Shown: positions 53,889 to 63,296, numbered from the stretch's first letter. The stretch is 64,000 bases of DNA from Sphingobacteriales bacterium (GCA_016711295.1 JADJTE010000004.1:1-64000), one strand, 5' to 3'. The notes: generated by a model not told the origin, from the letters alone. Numbers and translations: made by a program.

Positions 53889-56404
53889 TAGTTATTTACG
53901 ATTTGGTTTAAGATGCCATCGGTTTCTTTTTCTAGTGCAAAAATTTCAGCCGTAATTTCTTCAATACTGCGTGGCGGCACATAGTTGTAAAAATAGCGGG
54001 TAAACGAAATTTCGTAGCCCTTTACGGTTTTGCTTTCGTCAATCCAAGCACCCGCCTGCCTGCCCATATTATTCAATTCACGTTTGTCGTATTTTACTTT
54101 TATCCACTCTCTTCCTCTACCTGTTTTAAGATAATCTTCCCTTTTAACCGCCTCTTCTCTTGTTTGAAATTGTTCGCAATGAACTAATAATATCGGAAGA
54201 TTTTTCGAAGTCCAACTTACTTCCCCTTTCCTATGTTCTTCCAATCTTCTTTTGATATTATTTGTTTGGCTTTATAAAAACTGCCATCAGCACATTTTAG
54301 AACATAAACACAAAATAAACCTAAATCTGCATTAAGGGCGGGCAGGTCTGGTATGTGCTGCAATACTTCCCGCTCAAAGTATTCGTGTATGTCTTGGTCA
54401 AGCGGCACATTTTCGGTGTCTCGTAGTTCGCTGTCGGCTACATAATGCACCGTGCCGTTCCTTCGATTACGCTCAGGACTTGCTTTGTCGGTTTTGTCTA
54501 TCACCCGTTCAGCATCTTCGTTTCGCCAACTAATGCAGTCCAAAATGGTTTTCAGGGCTTTTGCATCTAATTCCAATTTCAGCTCTTTCACCGTTTTGTT
54601 GAGCAACGGCACAAAACTGTTGTAGTCGTCAAACTGTTTGTCGCCAAAATGCTTTGCTAATTGTTCGGCTGCTTGCATCAGTTTTAGTTGTGCGTTCCAA
54701 TGCTCTTGGCTCAATAGTTTGGTTTTGTTGGCAGGCGAAAGTTTTATTTCGTTGTTAGCAAGATGCTTTTCAACTTTGTCTTTGTGCTTTTTCAGTTCGG
54801 TATAAACGCTTTCGCCAAATGTGGGTATAAACCCATTCCATTTCATCACGAATGGCTTTGTCGTAACGTAAACTTTCCACTGTTTCGGCTGTGAATTGGC
54901 ATGAAAGCCGCAAGGGGCGGTCAACCGTAATTTTGTTGTAGCCGAAATACTCGTTGGGGAAAATCTTTGAAATGCCTGCCTGTCCGGCAGACAGGTCGGT
55001 TTCCTTAAAGTCAATGTAGAGTTGGGTGAGTTGGTCAATGTGGCTGTCATTTCGCAATTTTTTTGCCCGAGGTTTTTGCGTAGTTTTTCGTAAAGTTCCA
55101 AAGCATTTATCAACTGCACTTTGCCTTTTCGGTGGGCTGCTTTTTTGTTGCTTACAATCCAGATGTATGTAGGAATGCCCGTGTTGTAAAAAATATTTTT
55201 TGGCAAAGCGATAATGCACTCCAACCAATCGTTTTCAATGATGTATTTGCGTATTTCGCTTTCGCCACCACCAGCATCACCTGTAAACAAAGCCGAACCG
55301 TTATGAACGGTGGCAATACGGCTGCCCAATTCGGTGTTGTGTTTCATTTTGCTTACCATATTCATGAGAAACAAAAGTTGTCCGTCAGAAATGGTTGGCA
55401 ATCCAACTTGAAAACGAGGGTCTTTGATAATTTCCTTTCCCTTTTTTCCTCTTTCGTCCACAATGGCATCAACATCAAGTTTCCAAGTTTTGCCATAAGG
55501 CGGATTAGATAGCATAAAGTCGAAATGCAAATGCGGAAATCCGTCTTTGCTCAGCGTAGAACCGTATTTGATGTTGTTGGCGTTTTCGCCTTTAATCAAC
55601 ATATCGCTGGTGCAAATGGCGTATGTTTCGGGGTTAATCTCTTGTCCGTATAGTTGAAAACGGTCGGGGTCGCCGTCGGTAATGTCAATGGCAAAATGTT
55701 CTGCTTCGGTAAGCATACCGCCACTGCCGCAAGCAGGGTCGTAAATCAAATACGTTCCTTTTTTGATTTTGTTTTTTACAGGCAGAAACAAAATGTGGGT
55801 CATCAGTTTAATAATTTCACGGGGCGTAAAGTGTTCTCCTGCTTCTTCGTTGTTTTCTTCATTAAACTTTCTAATCAATTCTTCAAACACATAGCCCATG
55901 CCCAAATTGGTCAATGGCGGCAGGGTTTCGCCTCTGCTGTTTTTTGCTTCGTTGGGGCTTAGGTTTATTTCTTTGTTGCAGAGTTTGTCAATGAGCAGAT
56001 ACGTAATGCCTGTATCTTTCATTGTTTCTAACTGGTTGCGCAGTTTAAACTTGCTGATGATTTCCTGCACGTTAGGGCTGTAACCGTCTAAGTAGGTTTC
56101 TAAATTGCTGTCAATATTGTCGGCATCATTCAGCAGGGTTTCAAACGTAAATTTGGAAGTGTTCCAAAACGGATAACCCGTTACGTTTTGCAAAGCAGAT
56201 TTGTCGTCAATTTTATTTTCATTCATAAAAGCATTTGCCTCCAACACCTTTTCTTTGGTGGGCACCAGCAAAGCGTCTAACCGCCTCAGAACGGTGAATG
56301 GCAAAATGATGTCGCGGTATTTATCTTACGAATATGTCGCGCAGCACATCGTCTGCAATGCTCCAAATAAAACTTACTATTTGGTTGTGGACTTTTGGGT
56401 TCAT
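53888..56404 (-). CDS. hsdM: type I restriction-modification methyltransferase subunit, with an in-frame GIY-YIG insertion (frameshifted)
   Basis: N6-adenine methyltransferase. The true start is probably 56404: NPKVHNQIVSFIWSIADDVL and RDIFVR, a typical HsdM N-terminus, then a break at about 56330 into KYRDIILPFTVLRRLDALL. Motif I DPACGSGGML and catalytic motif IV SNPPYGKTW (NPPY) are intact. Further breaks lie near 55090 and 54830. The C-terminus AWIDESKTVKGYEISFTRYF then Y-PPRS-IEEI is normal, but between HIPD and AWID a GIY-YIG module is inserted (see separate entry), and after FKET a short palindrome adds DLSAGQAG. Several breaks make function uncertain from this sequence. The hsdM stop and hsdS start overlap by one base. 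Confidence 0.85.
54050..54345 (-). mobile_element. GIY-YIG nuclease cassette inserted in frame in hsdM
   Basis: Coding strand: after HIPD of HsdM comes LPALNADLG, then FCVYVLKCADGSFY (GIY-YIG motif start), NNIKRRLEEHRKGE, LPILLVHCEQFQTREEAVKR and YLKTGRGREWIKVKY, a full small GIY-YIG (URI-type) nuclease, then GRQAG and the normal HsdM continuation AWIDESK. The cassette is bounded by CCTGCCTGCCC (plus strand, about 54055-54065) and its imperfect inverse (GGGCGGGCAGG, 54336-54346; 10 of 11 matches). It measures 296 bp; the single-base deletion visible in the GIY motif (FYI-GQTNN) would make it 297 bp, exactly 99 codons, so HsdM would stay open throughout. It has no own start codon. This looks like a mobile nuclease cassette tolerated as a domain insertion. 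Confidence 0.75.
54974..54997. repeat. 24-nt palindromic insertion in hsdM
   Basis: Contains CCTGCCTGTCCGGCAGACAG followed by GT, an imperfect palindrome. In HsdM it adds eight codons (about DLSAGQAG) between FKET and ISKIFPNEYFGY, where other HsdM proteins have nothing, and keeps the frame. Its half-site CCTGCCTG equals the ends of the GIY-YIG cassette in the same gene. Similar CCTGCC/GGCAGG palindromes are, to my knowledge, widespread in Bacteroidetes genomes. Confidence 0.7.
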
Positions 56405-56474
56405 TTAATTTTAGATAAAAATTTTTATGTTATAAATATTAATATCGGTGTGCATGCAATTTTTTTATTTGCCT

Positions 56475-56782
56475 TTTGTAACTATTTAGGCAACTTCGCC
56501 ACTATGCTATTCATTAGACTTCTTGCAAAAGTAAAAAATCGAAAATTTAACCTTACATTTGGGAAATACAGAAATTACCTTCATCGTTTCTTAAAATGCC
56601 ATAGGCATGTTATATTGGTAGCATATAGCAAGTACGACTCTTAGAATGCCGTAGGTATGGCATCTAACAGTAGGATTGTATTTTGTGCTGATATTTCTTT
56701 GCTACCAACGTTTTATCCATAGCGGGATTGGGAAGTCATTTCTTAGCACTAAAATGCTTGGTGCCGCCTAAATAGTTACAAA
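56475..56782. repeat. MITE-like element, best-preserved copy (copy 6), right flank of the RM locus
   Basis: 308 bp with perfect 17-bp terminal inverted repeats, TTTGTAACTATTTAGGC and GCCTAAATAGTTACAAA. The interior matches copy 1 (ATTAGACTTCTTGCAAAAG, CATTTGGGAAATACAGAAAT, hairpin ATGCCATAGGCAT) and copy 5 (GTAGCATATAGCAAGTACGA). No coding capacity. It lies 71 bp upstream of the hsdM start, and its TIR may shape that promoter. Confidence 0.85.
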
Positions 56783-56823
56783 TAAATTATTATACTTAAT
56801 TTGAAGTATAATAATTTATTTGT
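56778..56823. repeat. 20-bp perfect AT-rich inverted repeat
   Basis: ACAAATAAATTATTATACTT and AAGTATAATAATTTATTTGT separated by AATTTG: arms pair over all 20 bases. The left arm begins inside the TIR of copy 6. It may end the leftward cytochrome transcript, be a binding site, or be a by-product of element insertion. Confidence 0.75.
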
Positions 56824-56874
56824 AAAATACTGATTTTCAGATTATTACAATTTTAATGCGTTTGTCCCGCAAGT

Positions 56875-58303
56875 TTATAGCGTTTTTAGGTATTCGATGA
56901 CCGCAGCGCGTTCTTGGGTATTCAGGCGGTCGCCGAAGGTATGCCCTGTATTGTGGTAGCCAGGCACGGTACAGTCGTATATTTCGGGGTTGCCACTGCC
57001 TGCGGCTTCGAGGCTATAATTCCAACCCACCTTTTCGTAGTCTATATCGCTGGTGTTAAAGGTGCGTTTCCAAGCATTGGGGCGTTGAGTGCTATTGAGT
57101 AGGTCGTCGAGGGTGGGTATAGAACCGTTGTGCAGGTAAGGCGCAGTAGCCCAAACACCATCTAAGGGCGGCGCGATATAGCCATAATGAGGGGTCAAGT
57201 AAGCGGGAAAGGGTTCGGTATTGAACCAACTTTCGTTGTACCAGTCGACAAATTCGGTAAACGACATGCCATCGACGGCTAACATGGGGTCGGTCTTGAC
57301 AAGGTCGAGCGATACGAGCAGGTTGGGATAGGTTTCGGTCTCACCGCCATAGGTGCGTGGCAGCGTTGGCAATTGGCGATAAATAGGGTTTTGCCTTGTG
57401 CTGCTAAGTCGGTATTGATGTTTTGCGGATAGGTAGGCGGTTCGAGGGTATTTATATAAGCCTCTACATCGCCAAATTGCCCGTTTACCTGCCGCGCCTT
57501 AGCCGTATCGACGAGGGTGAGCAAGCTCGATGCCATCGAAATTTTGGCATAATCGCCTCTGCCCAATGCCGTCCAGAACATCGAATTTTTTTTGCGCAAC
57601 TGCCACCAGGCGGGCACATCAACGGGCACTACTTCGTTGGGGTACTGTATAGTAGGCTCTTCTTGCCATTCGAGGGTATGCCGATTGCGGTGAGCGGCTA
57701 ATACGGCAGCGATATTATCGGCAGAATTGACACCACGTACTTTTTGTTTAATATTGGGTGCTATGGCGAGGATACCACGGCGGAAAGGCGCGTAAGCGTC
57801 CCATTGCGGCGAATCGGTGCCGTACAAGTTAGTAATAAGGGCATCTACTGCTGCTACGCTTTCGCTTTGGTCGTTAGTAAAATCGGCGACCGAATTGCCC
57901 AAGCCCACCACCAATTGCCCGTTGAGCATTTGGGCGTGGCATTGCAAACAATTGGGCGATACGATGCGCAAGCCATTAGGGGCAGTAATGGCGGTATAAT
58001 CGTGCCTGATATTGGCATTATCACCTGTTCGTTCCAATAGATTGCCGTCGCCACTGCTGCCAAACGCGAGGGTGTAGATGTTGTAGGGTACGCCGTGGTC
58101 GACAAAATCGCCGTACAGTAGGTAATCACGACCCGCAGCAGGAGTGCCGTTGCGCTGAACCGAGCCTGCTATTTCGGTCAAGTAGGCTTTAGCGTATCGT
58201 TGTCGGGTTCGGGTTCTATTGATTCGTGTTCGCAACTATTGACGAGCAGGGACAATAGAGCTACGGATAATAGCCATAAGGCATTGAGATAATATTTAGC
58301 CAT
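56875..58303 (-). CDS. di-haem cytochrome-c peroxidase-like lipoprotein (frameshifted)
   Basis: About 475 codons. The start at 58303 has a lipoprotein signal: MAKYYLNALWLLSVALLSLL then LVNSC (lipobox). Frame changes lie at about 58180 and 57370. It contains two c-type haem-binding motifs, CLQCH (with SPNCLQCHAQ) and CQRCH, and APYLHNGSIPTLDDLLN, the region of bacterial di-haem peroxidases/MauG-like proteins supplying the distal ligand loop. It would accept or pass electrons at the outer or periplasmic membrane, perhaps reducing peroxide, but the second motif is next to a break. No partner electron-transfer gene is near. Confidence 0.78.
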
Positions 58304-58378
58304 GATTAATATTGGTTTAATTTTTTTTTAATACTAAGCAATGCTGCTTGGGCTATACCGACCGAACAAGGGCTTGCT

Positions 58379-59161
58379 TTATTCGCCCTTAAATGTGGGG
58401 CGGCGTTTTTCGACAAATGCGGCTACGCCTTCTTGGTAGTCTTTTGAGTAGCCCGCTATTTCTTGGCAATAGGATTCTTGTTGTAGCATTTGGTCTAAAT
58501 TAGATTCGGAGGATTGGTAGAGCATTTTTTTTATCATGCCAATAGTTTTGGTTGGGGCTTTGGCAAAATAATTGCTTACAATAGCTACTTCGTCGTCGAG
58601 CAAGTCGTGTGGGGCTACGCGATTGACCAAGCCCATCGCATGGGCTTCGTGGGCAGTTATTTTGCTTGCCATAGTAGCCATTTCAAAGGCGCGTTTCATG
58701 CCTACGGCGCGTGGCAGAAAATAAGACGAGCCAGAATCGAGCACCAACCCGACGTTGACAAATACTTCGATGAGGCTGGCTTGTTCGGAGGCGATAATCA
58801 TATCGCAAGCCAAAGCTAAGGAGCAGCCCGCGCCCGCAGCTACTCCATTGAGGCGGCAGATGATAGGTTTGGGCATATCGTGCATTGCTTTGATGAGCGG
58901 GTTATAGCGTTTTTCGACCGATTCGCCCAAGTTGCGCGTACCTGTTTGCCCTTGTATATCTTTGAGGTCTTGTCCTGAACAAAAAGCTTTGCCCGCACCC
59001 GTTAGTACGACTACGCGCACGGCGGGGTCTTTGGCGGCTTCTTTGAGGGCTTTTTGCAATTCGGCACTGAGGGTATTATTGAACGCATTGAAGCGGTCGG
59101 GGCGATTGAGGGTGATAGTGGCTATGCCTTCTTGTAGCTGATAGATAAGGGTTTCGTACAT
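58379..59161 (-). CDS. paaG: enoyl-CoA hydratase/isomerase, PaaG-like
   Basis: 260 residues of the crotonase superfamily: ITLNRPDRFNAFN, AFCSGQDL (oxyanion-hole region), GVAAGAGCSLALACDMI, and LVLDSGSSYFLPR, whose Asp is the catalytic residue typical of PaaG (1,2-epoxyphenylacetyl-CoA isomerase) rather than the two Glu of classical hydratases; then the C-terminal helix KKMLYQSSESNLDQMLQQES. It should isomerise ring-epoxide-CoA or a related enoyl-CoA in phenylacetate or fatty acid breakdown. No other paa gene is in the window, so the pathway is uncertain. Confidence 0.8.
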   Translation of the reverse strand: MYETLIYQLQEGIATITLNRPDRFNAFNNTLSAELQKALKEAAKDPAVRVVVLTGAGKAFCSGQDLKDIQGQTGTRNLGESVEKRYNPLIKAMHDMPKPIICRLNGVAAGAGCSLALACDMIIASEQASLIEVFVNVGLVLDSGSSYFLPRAVGMKRAFEMATMASKITAHEAHAMGLVNRVAPHDLLDDEVAIVSNYFAKAPTKTIGMIKKMLYQSSESNLDQMLQQESYCQEIAGYSKDYQEGVAAFVEKRRPTFKGE

Positions 59162-59189
59162 GATGCGTTAAAAAAAATGGTTGTTGCGG

Positions 59190-59197
59190 CAAAGTTA
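59190..59197 (-). promoter_or_regulatory. promoter -7 box of the hydratase gene
   Basis: Minus strand TAACTTTG with TTGCG about 20 bp upstream; 29 bp before the start codon. Confidence 0.55.
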
Positions 59198-59239
59198 GTA
59201 TTTTGCGCAATTGCTTGGTGTGTTTAGGGTAATAAAAAA

Positions 59240-59281
59240 ACATCGGCACAAACAAGCGGTAGGGCTTGGCTGTGCCGATGT
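59240..59281 (-). terminator. terminator after the DUF1573 gene
   Basis: ACATCGGCACA and TGTGCCGATGT pair perfectly around a 20-nt loop, followed on the minus strand by TTTTTTTATT. It separates the DUF1573 gene from the hydratase gene. Confidence 0.8.
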
Positions 59282-59305
59282 ATGTATAATTGTTTGGTAT
59301 ATTTT

Positions 59306-60145
59306 TTATTGCTTATCTTTTTTCATCATATTTTCGGTAAATACTGCGCCTTTTAGGTGTACCGTATGCGTGCCCGCATTAGTTTTAAGCGTAATGGCTT
59401 TGTCTTGAGTGCCTATTTTACCTTTACTGTCATAGGTAACTTTGATTGCGCCGCGCTCGCCAGGCATGATGGGTTCTTTGGGGTATTCGGGAATAGTACA
59501 TCCACAACTCGAACTGGCATCGTAGATAATGAGCGGTACGCTGCCCTTATTGGTAAAGTCAAAATTTCGCTCGATGATTTCACCCGTCGCGATTACGCCA
59601 AAACTCTGCTCTTGTTTGTCGAACACCATCGAGGCAGCAGCAGAGGATGTGCGCGGAGCGGTGGCGCGTTCAGGTTGTTGTTCGATAGCGGGGTCTGCTA
59701 CATTCATCAAGACGGGTTTTTCGGGCTGCTTGTCGGTTTCTGTTTCGGTAGCTTCGGTTTGGGTGTTGGTAGCTTGGGCTACTACTGTCGATACTTTGGT
59801 GTCCTTGTTATTTTTTGCTTGACGCTCTTTTTTCGTAGTCACTACTTTGTCGGCAATGTCGCGAAGTGTTTTGGCATCGCGTACTTTTTCGGGGGCGGGG
59901 CTGCTCTGGGTAGCTGCACTACTGACTGTTTCGGTTACGGTAGGTGCGGTATTTTCAGCAGCAACTACTAGGTCAGATGCTGTTTCGGCTACCGCTACCT
60001 CGCTATTGGTGGCAGTGGCTACGGTATTGGTCGGAGCTTCGATGGCAAGAGCTTTGGGTTGTGGGTCGAACTGGCAGGCTTGTAACAAGGACATTAAAGC
60101 AGCGAAACCAAGTAGGGATAGTGGGTGGGGGTAGATTTTTGACAT
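59306..60145 (-). CDS. DUF1573-domain lipoprotein
   Basis: 279 residues. Lipoprotein signal MSKIYPHPLSLLGFAALMSL with lipobox LLQAC, then a long low-complexity linker (ATNSEVAVAETASDLVVAA, repeated Thr, Val, Glu, Ala), then the DUF1573 immunoglobulin-like domain: FDKQEQSFGVIATGEIIERN, FDFTNKGSVPLIIYDASSSC, GCTIPEYPKEPIMPGERGAI, KVTYDSKGKIGTQDKAITLK. It should be anchored in the outer membrane, with the domain reaching out on the linker. Role unknown. Single gene with promoter and terminator. Confidence 0.85.
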   Translation of the reverse strand: MSKIYPHPLSLLGFAALMSLLQACQFDPQPKALAIEAPTNTVATATNSEVAVAETASDLVVAAENTAPTVTETVSSAATQSSPAPEKVRDAKTLRDIADKVVTTKKERQAKNNKDTKVSTVVAQATNTQTEATETETDKQPEKPVLMNVADPAIEQQPERATAPRTSSAAASMVFDKQEQSFGVIATGEIIERNFDFTNKGSVPLIIYDASSSCGCTIPEYPKEPIMPGERGAIKVTYDSKGKIGTQDKAITLKTNAGTHTVHLKGAVFTENMMKKDKQ

Positions 60146-60175
60146 GTGCTTATGGGTTTAGTTTTACCTCTATGA

Positions 60176-60183
60176 CAAAGATA
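60176..60183 (-). promoter_or_regulatory. promoter -7 box of the DUF1573 gene
   Basis: Minus strand TATCTTTG with TTTACTG about 20 bp upstream; 31 bp before the ATG. Confidence 0.6.
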
Positions 60184-60288
60184 AATCAATTGCAGTAAAG
60201 TTGCGTATTTTTGAATAAATTTTTTTCTATATCTTGCACAACGAAGTGCAAACTCATAGCTATGACCCAACTTTTGTGCCAAAGTCAC

Positions 60289-61085
60289 TCAATTGTCATC
60301 TTTCTTTTTGAAAATGTTGATTTTATCCCAAAAACTTTCGGATTCTTTGGGCTGTTTATCGTCTTTTGGGGTATTTTTTGCGTCTTTTTTAGGTTTTTCT
60401 TCTTCTTTTTTGCCCGAAATACTGTTGCTATCCTTTTTGTCCTTTTGGGGCTTATCGTCTTTCTTTTTGTCTTCTTTATCCTTGTCGTTTTTATCAAAAA
60501 TGTCAAAAATACCGCCTTTTTTATCGTCATCTTTGTTTTTTTGTCGTTCTCGCTCGCGTTGTCGTTTGCGTTTTTCTTGTTCGCGATATGTAACCAAAAT
60601 ATAACGTACCGACACGGCAAATTGGGGCTGAAAATGCCGTTTTTCGTTGGGGTGGCTAAGGTTGTAGGTGGGTTTAAAATCGAGGCTACCCGCAAAAAGG
60701 CATCAGCGGCAATTTATACTCGATACCCATAATACCCGCGAAGCCCCAGAAATTGGCATTGAGCGTGTCCGTTCGATACCATCCCGTATGCGCCCCTGCT
60801 CCGATATACGTATTAAATCCTTTCCATTTAAATATGATTGGCTTGTGGTATTCGTACAAAGCCCCCAGGCGTGGTTTCGCCGCCGCCAAATAGTGCCATT
60901 GCTTCTACGGTCGAGTTGCCCTCGATGCGCTGTTGGAGCGCTACACCGTAGCGTGCCCCACCCCAACGCGCTCCGATAGTGGTGCCATAGCGTTGGGCTT
61001 GCAATTGGGTAGATAAAAATAGGAATAGCCCTGATATGAGCAGAAAGCAACGGGCAAGAAAAGAGATGTGGCTAATAAGGCGCAT
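60289..61085 (-). CDS. outer membrane beta-barrel protein with lysine/aspartate-rich tail (frameshifted)
   Basis: About 265 codons across frame changes at about 60870 and 60700. Signal peptide MRLISHISFLARCFLLISGL to STQLQA; then short strands of the small porin type (RYGTTIGARWGGARYGVALQ, FNTYIGAGAHTGWYRTDT, FWGFAGIMGIEYKLPLMPF, then FKPTYNL ... FAVSVRYILVTYRE). After the barrel comes a tail of about 100 residues made almost only of Lys, Asp, Glu, Arg and Ser/Asn (KKGGIFDIFDKNDKDKEDKK and on), ending KKKDDN. The tail reads openly in this frame without a break, so it is probably real. Function unknown. Confidence 0.65.
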
Positions 61086-61111
61086 GAAATAAAATTATTG
61101 ATTTAGATGTG

Positions 61112-61119
61112 CAAAGATA
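61112..61119 (-). promoter_or_regulatory. promoter -7 box of the outer membrane protein gene
   Basis: Minus strand TATCTTTG, 27 bp before the start codon at 61085. Confidence 0.55.
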
Positions 61120-61368
61120 GACCCTAAAAGCGGTATTGCCAAACGCTTAACTAAGCGCGGCTGCCGCCTAATATCACTAATGACACAATTTTATACCTTG
61201 GCTACCAAGATTTGAGCGGCTGACTTGCATAATATTACCCCACAGCTAAAAAAATGCACATATAGACATAATCGCGTACCATAGAGCAGAACCATAAGTG
61301 AGAAACCCGACAACCCTGACTACCTCACGCGGGTTGGAACTAAATTAGGTATTGTGCGAAAAAAAGCC

Positions 61369-61376
61369 TACCTTTG
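61369..61376 (+). promoter_or_regulatory. yidC promoter -7 box
   Basis: TACCTTTG with TTGTG about 19 bp upstream, 106 bp before the chosen start. The gap from 61120 to here holds no gene. Confidence 0.6.
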
Positions 61377-61481
61377 CGCCGCTAAAAAAAGCCCTCGCTA
61401 TTGAGAGAATTTTTGCGACCATTGCCCCGCATAGTTGTCGCGCATATACCATTATTTGCCCCTTTCCCCTACCCACCCAAT

Positions 61482-63296
61482 ATGGATAGAAATACGATTA
61501 TCGGCATGGTTCTCATTATTTTAGTCTATGCACTATATATGTGGACAAGCACCCAACAAACTCCTGCCACCAACACTACGGCTACGACAGCAGATAGTTT
61601 GAGCAAAACAACTGCACCGAGTAGCCCAACCACTACTACAAATACAGCCCCCCTGCCTGTCCCAACAAGCGATAGTACTATCCTTGCCAATGGTATATTT
61701 CGCCCTGCAACAGGCAGTACCGAGCAATTTTTTGATGTGGAAAATGACCTATTCCGCATCAAATTGACCAACCAAGGAGCGCGTATTTATCGCACCGAGC
61801 TTAAAAAATACCAAACCTACGGCAAACAGCCTTTGATATTGAACGACGGCGAAGCCAACGTATTTAACTACAAATTTTATGTAGGGCAACAACCCGTAGA
61901 AACACAACAGTATCGATTCGAAGGCAAACAATTATCGCCTCAATCAGTGGCGTTTCGCCTTTATGCCGATTCGTTGAGCTATATCGAACAAGTCTATACC
62001 ATCAAAGATGGTAGTTATGAAGTCGATTATCAATTCAATATGGTGGGTATGGAAAAACGTCTCTTGGGCGGCGCACCAATGCAGTTAGAATGGCGCAGCC
62101 AGATGTTAGGGCAAGAAAAAGAATTGGAAACCGAGCGATATGTGACGGGCGTTTATTTCAAAGAACAAGAAGAAGGCGCGTATTGGTTGTCCGAAACCTC
62201 AGACGACTCCAAAGACATCAGTACCCCAACCGAATGGGTATCGTTCAAACAACATTTTTTTAACCAAACCCTCATTGCCGCACCCAAACCATTTAAGTCG
62301 GCAAAAGTATCTATTGCCCAACCCACCCAACAAGACGACCGAACCCTCGAATTAGCAGCAGCTACGCTCGATTTTTCCTACGAAGCTACGCCCACTTTCA
62401 GCTATCCGATGCGCTTGTATATGGGACCCAATCATTACAGCACCCTGCGCAAAATGGGCTTAGATATGCAACGACTCCTACCTTTGGGCTGGGGTATTTT
62501 TGGCTGGTGCAACAAACTCATCATCATACCGATATTTAATTTGCTCAGTGGTGTTATCAGCAATTATGGCATTATCATACTATTGCTTACGCTGGTCATC
62601 AAGTTTGCGCTAATGCCGCTTACCTATCGCTCTTTTCGCTCGTTTGCCAAAATGAACGCGCTCAAACCCGAATTAGAAGCCATTCGCGCCCAATATCCCG
62701 ATGATAAGCAACGCCAACAAATGGAAACGATGCAATTATACAACCGTTCAGGCGTTAGCCCGATGGGAGGTTGTATTCCGCAACTCATTCAGTTTCCGAT
62801 ATTGGTGGCGATGTATCGCTTTTTCCCTGCCTCTATCGAGTTGCGCCAAGAACAATTTTTGTGGGCAAACGATTTGTCGTCTTATGATTCCATTCTACAA
62901 TTGCCTTTCAAAATACCATTTTACGGCGACCACGTAAGCTTGTTCTGTATCCTATCGGCAGTAAGTACGTATTTTGCTACCAAAATGAACGCACAAATGA
63001 GCCCGCAAACCGATACCAACAATGAATTAGCCATGCAAATGAAAATGATGCAGAATATCATGCCTTTCATGCTACTATTTTTGTTCAACAGCATGGCGGC
63101 GGGCTTAACCTACTATTTCTTTTTATCTAACGTCATTGGTTTTGCGCAGCAGTGGGCTATCAAAAAATATTTTATCAACGATAATAAATTACGCGAAGAA
63201 ATAATTGCCAATCAAAATAAACCGCGCCAACAGTCGGCATTCCAACAGATGATAGAGCAGCGTTTGCGCGAGCAGCAGCAGCAACAGAAAAAATAA
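61482..63296 (+). CDS. yidC: membrane protein insertase YidC
   Basis: 604 residues from the ATG at 61482, which gives the usual short N-terminal anchor NTIIGMVLIILVYALYMWTS; a start 27 codons upstream would add an unusual leader. A Thr/Pro-rich linker and the large periplasmic beta domain follow (EQFFDVENDLFRIKLTNQGA to about residue 340), then the conserved 60-kDa membrane domain: WGIFGWCNKLIIIPIFNLLS, LTLVIKFALMPLTYRSFRSF, SPMGGCIPQLIQFPILVAMY and PFMLLFLFNSMAAGLTYYFF. It inserts and folds inner-membrane proteins with or without SecYEG. The Gln-rich tail (REQQQQQKK) is basic and can contact the ribosome. Length matches the phylum. Confidence 0.93.
   Translation: MDRNTIIGMVLIILVYALYMWTSTQQTPATNTTATTADSLSKTTAPSSPTTTTNTAPLPVPTSDSTILANGIFRPATGSTEQFFDVENDLFRIKLTNQGARIYRTELKKYQTYGKQPLILNDGEANVFNYKFYVGQQPVETQQYRFEGKQLSPQSVAFRLYADSLSYIEQVYTIKDGSYEVDYQFNMVGMEKRLLGGAPMQLEWRSQMLGQEKELETERYVTGVYFKEQEEGAYWLSETSDDSKDISTPTEWVSFKQHFFNQTLIAAPKPFKSAKVSIAQPTQQDDRTLELAAATLDFSYEATPTFSYPMRLYMGPNHYSTLRKMGLDMQRLLPLGWGIFGWCNKLIIIPIFNLLSGVISNYGIIILLLTLVIKFALMPLTYRSFRSFAKMNALKPELEAIRAQYPDDKQRQQMETMQLYNRSGVSPMGGCIPQLIQFPILVAMYRFFPASIELRQEQFLWANDLSSYDSILQLPFKIPFYGDHVSLFCILSAVSTYFATKMNAQMSPQTDTNNELAMQMKMMQNIMPFMLLFLFNSMAAGLTYYFFLSNVIGFAQQWAIKKYFINDNKLREEIIANQNKPRQQSAFQQMIEQRLREQQQQQKK

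Noticed and set aside
54050..54345. Insertion in hsdM as an intein or group I intron
   Set aside because: No N-terminal Cys/Ser splice block, no His-Asn ending and no intron-like core structure; the inserted reading frame is only a GIY-YIG nuclease.
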